Source: Geobacter sp.
GTDB lineage: Bacteria > Desulfobacterota > Desulfuromonadia > Geobacterales > DSM-12255
DNA length: 8,376 nt
Assembly: GCA_012026855.1 (NCBI GenBank)
Contig: VEOV01000102.1
Coordinates: 1 to 8,376 of the forward strand
Reading direction: 5' to 3'
In this document: positions 5,282 to 8,376 of the stretch, piece by piece
Numbering within the stretch: the first letter of the stretch is position 1
Layout: every line of letters begins with the position of its first letter
Translations under genes and position numbers: made by a program
Notes under the pieces: model-generated
Database searches by the model: none
What the model saw: only the letters and a program-made list of their open reading frames with translations
Told to the model about the DNA's origin: nothing

Positions 5282-7750
5282 CTACACCACGACGTTCAGG
5301 AGTTTTCCCGGCACATAGATTACCTTGCGCGGAGTTTTGCCTTCAAGATGGCCGAGCACCTTGTCATCGGCAAAAGCAGCCGCCTTGACACTCTCTTCAT
5401 CGGCATCCACTGACACTGTGATCCTGCCGCGCAGCTTGCCATTCACCTGCACCACAATGAGCAGCTCTTCGTCAGCAGCGGCTTCTGCGTCAAAGGAAGG
5501 CCAGCCGGCAGCCTCTATGCCCCCCTTATGGCCGGCCATCTCCCAGAGTTCCTCGCTAAAATGGGGCACAAATGGATAGAGCAGCAGCAGCGTACTCTCG
5601 ATGGCTTCTTTCATCAGGGCCGAATTTTCCGGGCTGTTTTTCGCAGCAAAGGCATGCACAGCATTAACCAGCTCCATAACCGCGGCTATGGCGGTATTAA
5701 AATGGAACCTTTCGTCAATATCCGCAGTTACCTTGCGAATGGTTTTATGCACGGTGCGCCTGAGAGCCCTGGCATCGTCGGACAGCTTGGCAACATCGAC
5801 AGCCCCTGCTGTCTGTATCTTCGGCAGCAGTTCATGGACAAGCTTCCAGAGACGGTTCAGGAATCTGAAACAGCCGTCAACCCCCTGATCATTCCAGTCC
5901 AGGTCCTTTTCCGGAGGAGCGGCGAACAGGGAGAACAGCCGGGCAGTATCGGCACCATACTTTTCGATGAGAGCATTGGGGTCAACCACATTTCCCTTTG
6001 ACTTGCTCATCTTGGCGCCATCCTTGATGACCATACCCTGGGTAAGCAGGTTGGTGAACGGCTCATCAACATTCACGTAGCCCAGGTCGCGCAGCACCTT
6101 GGTGAAGAAACGGGCATACAGCAGATGGAGCACAGCATGCTCGATCCCGCCGATATACTGGTCGACCGCCATCCAGTAGCGTACCTTTTCTGTGTCCAGC
6201 GGACCGCCGGTGAAATCAGAGCAGCAGTAGCGGAGGAAATACCAGGACGACTCTACAAATGTATCCATGGTATCGGTTTCACGTCGGGCAGGCTTGCCGC
6301 AAAGCGGACAATCAACCTTGAGGAACGACTCCAGCCTGGCAAGTGGACTGCCACCCTCGCCGGTAAATTCAACATCCAGAGGCAGTACTACCGGCAGGTC
6401 CTTTTCGGGCACAGGGACAGTGCCACAACAATCACAATAGATAAAAGGAATGGGATTGCCCCAGTAACGCTGTCTGGAGATACCCCAGTCCCGCAACCTG
6501 AAGTTCACCGTCTTGCACCCTTTTGCTTTCTTTTCCAGCCAATCGGCAATCTTCGCCTTGGCCTCCAGACTGCTGATGCCGTTGAAGTCGCCGGAGTTGA
6601 TCATTGTGCCAGGCTCGGTATAGGCAGCTGTCATGGCAGCCGGTTCAAGCAACTCGCCTTCAGGTTGAATAACGACCCGCAGCGGCAAGGAGTATTTCCG
6701 GGCGAATTCAAAATCACGCTGATCATGGGTCGGTACAGCCATAACTGCTCCCGTGCCATAATCAAGCAGGACAAAGTTGGCCAGATAAATCGGCATCCGC
6801 TCACCGGTTGCCGGGTTGATGCAGTAGGAACCGGTAAATACCCCCTCTTTCTCAAAATCATCGGCAGTCCGCTTCAACTTGTCGGTCTGCTTGACCTTCT
6901 CGATGAAGGCGTCAACTTCAGCGCGCTGCTCCGCGGTTGCCAGCTCCAGGGCCAGCGGATGTTCCGGTGCCAGCGACATGAAAGTTGCTCCGAAGAGGGT
7001 ATCCTGACGAGTTGTAAAAACCCTGATGGCACCACCCTTTTCCAGCGGAAAATCAATTTCACAGCCAAGGCTCTTACCAATCCAGTTGCGCTGCATGACA
7101 AGGACACGCTCAGGCCATCCCGGCAGGTTGTCGGTGCACTGTAGCAGTTCTTCCGCATAGGCAGTGATCCGGAAAAACCACTGCTCCAGCTCTTTCTGGG
7201 TAACTGTAGTGTCACACCGCCAGCAGCCGCCATCCTCCACTTGCTCGTTGGCCAAAACAGTCTCACATGACGGACACCAGTTGACAAAGGAGCTCTTCTT
7301 GTAGGCCAGCCCCTTTTTATACATTTCAAGGAAGATCTGCTGTTCCCAGCGATAGTAGGAGAGGTCACAAGTGGCCAGTTCCCTGTCCCAGTCATAGGAG
7401 AGCCCCATCCGCTTGAGCTGTCCCCGCATGTACTCGATATTTTCCTTGGTCCACTTGGCCGGATGGCTCTTGTTCTGAATGGCGGCATTTTCAGCCGGCA
7501 TACCGAATGCATCCCACCCCATGGGGTGAAGCACATTAAAGCCGCGAACTCTTTTGAACCGTCCGACAACATCTCCGATGGAGTAGTTGCGTACATGACC
7601 CATGTGAATCCTGCCAGACGGGTAGGGAAACATCTCCAACAGGTAATATTTCTGCTTGTTCGGATCTTCTGTTACCTTGAAACTTTTCTCATGCGCCCAT
7701 CGGCTCTGCCACTTCTCTTCTATGGCAGCAGGCGAATATCTCTCTTCCAC
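5282..7750 (-). CDS. leuS: Leucyl-tRNA synthetase
   Basis: LeuRS is the class Ia enzyme that charges tRNA-Leu. The 822 residues are complete for a bacterial enzyme. Seen in order: FPYPSGRIHMGHVRNY (41-56) with the HIGH-type HMGH at 49-52; a zinc knuckle C159-x2-C162 with C176-x2-C179; the CP1 editing domain (about 225-420) with the threonine-rich TTRQDTLFGATF (246-257) and the GTGAVMAVPTHDQRD (332-346) acidic pocket; RDWGISRQRYWGNPIP (420-435); a second cysteine set (439-442 and C481-x2-C484); FVESSWYFLRY (498-508); KMSKS at 580-584; an anticodon-binding region (about 665-760) and the C-terminal domain with VVQVNGKLRGRI (766-777). It starts at GTG with GGGGGAG 3 nt upstream; the next Met is residue 40, too late. 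It follows the cytochrome by 9 nt and precedes lptE by 2 nt. Confidence 0.98.
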   Translation of the reverse strand: MEERYSPAAIEEKWQSRWAHEKSFKVTEDPNKQKYYLLEMFPYPSGRIHMGHVRNYSIGDVVGRFKRVRGFNVLHPMGWDAFGMPAENAAIQNKSHPAKWTKENIEYMRGQLKRMGLSYDWDRELATCDLSYYRWEQQIFLEMYKKGLAYKKSSFVNWCPSCETVLANEQVEDGGCWRCDTTVTQKELEQWFFRITAYAEELLQCTDNLPGWPERVLVMQRNWIGKSLGCEIDFPLEKGGAIRVFTTRQDTLFGATFMSLAPEHPLALELATAEQRAEVDAFIEKVKQTDKLKRTADDFEKEGVFTGSYCINPATGERMPIYLANFVLLDYGTGAVMAVPTHDQRDFEFARKYSLPLRVVIQPEGELLEPAAMTAAYTEPGTMINSGDFNGISSLEAKAKIADWLEKKAKGCKTVNFRLRDWGISRQRYWGNPIPFIYCDCCGTVPVPEKDLPVVLPLDVEFTGEGGSPLARLESFLKVDCPLCGKPARRETDTMDTFVESSWYFLRYCCSDFTGGPLDTEKVRYWMAVDQYIGGIEHAVLHLLYARFFTKVLRDLGYVNVDEPFTNLLTQGMVIKDGAKMSKSKGNVVDPNALIEKYGADTARLFSLFAAPPEKDLDWNDQGVDGCFRFLNRLWKLVHELLPKIQTAGAVDVAKLSDDARALRRTVHKTIRKVTADIDERFHFNTAIAAVMELVNAVHAFAAKNSPENSALMKEAIESTLLLLYPFVPHFSEELWEMAGHKGGIEAAGWPSFDAEAAADEELLIVVQVNGKLRGRITVSVDADEESVKAAAFADDKVLGHLEGKTPRKVIYVPGKLLNVVV

Positions 7751-7753
7751 ACT

Positions 7754-7760
7754 CTCCCCC
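7754..7760 (-). promoter_or_regulatory. leuS Shine-Dalgarno overlapping the cytochrome stop codon
   Basis: On the minus strand, TAGGGGGAGAGT precedes the leuS GTG. The purine-rich GGGGGAG shares its first G with the cytochrome's TAG stop (7762-7760). This supports GTG 7750 as the start and suggests that ribosomes finishing the cytochrome can pass to leuS. Confidence 0.75.
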
Positions 7761-8203
7761 TATTCGTACTCGGCGGGCTTATGGCACCGCTCGCAGTTAT
7801 TGGCATCTCTGGTTGAAAAAGCCATCTGAAATCCGTGGCAAGCGCCGCATGATTTTCCCTGATCCATGTCACGCATGGTGATCGGTTTCCGATTGGCGCT
7901 GGCAGGCACTATTTTATAATGGCAGTCGTTACACTGGTATCCTCGTCCCATATGCACCTTGTGACTGAAGATGACCGGCTCCACATTCTTCTTCGGCGGG
8001 AAGTCAAACTTGATTGATTTAAGCACCGGATGGCATTTCTGACAACTGCCAGTCACGCTGAAAGCATCTTTACCGTTATGACAGAGACCGCAGGAGAGCC
8101 CTTTTTCCATATCAGCCATGGAGTGCCTGCGACTGAGCTCCGACGGAATAAACGTCTTGTCATGACAATCGTTGCAGCGATACAGCCCGGTATGAAATTT
8201 ATG
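7760..8203 (-). repeat. Two complete triheme repeats in the cytochrome
   Basis: Counting from the Met codon at 8338, the repeats begin at FSHKFH (residue 45) and FSHKVH (residue 126). Equivalent heme sites lie 81 (CNDCH), 81 (CG-CH) and 83 (last CxxCH) residues apart. The linkers between repeats vary in length, while the heme-binding cores are well kept. This suggests internal duplication. The partial repeat at 8204-8376 is a third copy. Confidence 0.85.
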
Positions 8204-8376
8204 ACTGAATGTTGCCCCGGAATCCCGGAAACTGATCTCTTTAGTCGGGTGGCACCTGATACAGGCATCCTTGACGGAAAAGGCCCCCTTACCGTCATGG
8301 CAGGCGCCACAGGATTCACCCTTCTCCATCTGCGCCATGGAAAACCTTTTGGCATCCTTTCCCAGCGGGAAGATAC
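7760..8376 (-). CDS. Multiheme c-type cytochrome with c7-like triheme repeats (5'-truncated)
   Basis: The visible 204 codons contain eight CXXCH heme sites: CGACH, CIRCH, CNDCH, CGLCH, CQKCH, CNDCH, CGACH and CERCH. They fall into repeats of about 73-83 residues of the form FSHK-H...CNDCH...SM-DM-KG-SCG-CH-G--AFS...C--CH. This is the c(7)-type triheme domain found in multidomain electron-transfer cytochromes of Geobacter. One partial repeat (its first heme site is off the edge) and two complete repeats are present, so the full protein probably has nine or more hemes. The frame stays open through the right edge: residues GKDAKRF before the Met at 8338 match the repeat, so 8338 is not the true start, and no signal peptide can be seen. 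Periplasmic location is inferred, since c-type heme attachment occurs there. It is the most upstream visible gene of the leuS-lptE-holA operon. Confidence 0.93.
   Translation of the reverse strand, partial: IFPLGKDAKRFSMAQMEKGESCGACHDGKGAFSVKDACIRCHPTKEISFRDSGATFSHKFHTGLYRCNDCHDKTFIPSELSRRHSMADMEKGLSCGLCHNGKDAFSVTGSCQKCHPVLKSIKFDFPPKKNVEPVIFSHKVHMGRGYQCNDCHYKIVPASANRKPITMRDMDQGKSCGACHGFQMAFSTRDANNCERCHKPAEYE

Noticed and set aside
6125..7144. A 339-codon plus-strand ORF with an ATG start
   Set aside because: It lies entirely antisense to leuS, whose protein shows every LeuRS motif. Its translation has no recognisable domain, and no ribosome site or promoter was seen. It is a by-product of leuS codon use.
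7463..7816. A 117-codon plus-strand ORF across the leuS/cytochrome junction
   Set aside because: It is antisense to two well-supported genes and has no recognisable family features.
8336..8338. ATG at 8338 as the cytochrome start
   Set aside because: The frame stays open upstream to the edge and those residues match the repeat (KRFSM against RRHSM). A start here would also lack the signal peptide needed for a c-type cytochrome.

Overview
This 8.4 kb window is bacterial chromosomal DNA, most likely from a Geobacter-like member of the Desulfuromonadia (former Deltaproteobacteria). Three things point there: a repeated triheme c7-type multiheme cytochrome, a soluble HAMP-like/GAF/PAS signalling protein of a kind common in Geobacter, and a candidate sigma-54 promoter. 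Composition and coding style look uniform. I see no mobile element, tRNA, rRNA or CRISPR array.

Layout from left to right. Positions 1-1270 (minus) hold the N-terminal 423 codons of a cytoplasmic GAF/PAS sensor whose output domain lies beyond the left edge. A 114-bp gap with a candidate -24/-12 promoter separates it from a two-gene minus-strand unit: miaB (tRNA methylthiotransferase) and a divergent DUF151/bifunctional-nuclease-family protein whose start codon overlaps the miaB stop. A 229-bp intergenic region (3217-3445) carries divergent sigma-70-like promoters for miaB (minus) and rpsT (plus). rpsT encodes ribosomal protein S20 and starts at UUG behind a strong Shine-Dalgarno sequence. A terminator that can work in both directions lies between rpsT and the converging minus-strand operon.

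That operon is transcribed right to left: a multiheme cytochrome (its N-terminus is off the right edge), leuS (leucyl-tRNA synthetase), lptE (LPS-assembly lipoprotein) and holA (DNA polymerase III delta). The gaps are 9, 2 and 9 bp, so the four are probably cotranscribed. No promoter for them lies inside the window. A perfect 9-bp hairpin covers the lptE stop codon just before the holA start.

Most genes are housekeeping: tRNA modification, tRNA charging, small-subunit assembly, clamp loading and outer-membrane biogenesis. The accessory elements are the cytochrome, the sensor and the divergent DUF151 protein. I found no clearly new multi-gene system. The points most worth a second look are the cytochrome's variable heme ligands, the lptE/holA hairpin, the UUG start of rpsT, the degenerate DUF151 protein and the candidate sigma-54 site.
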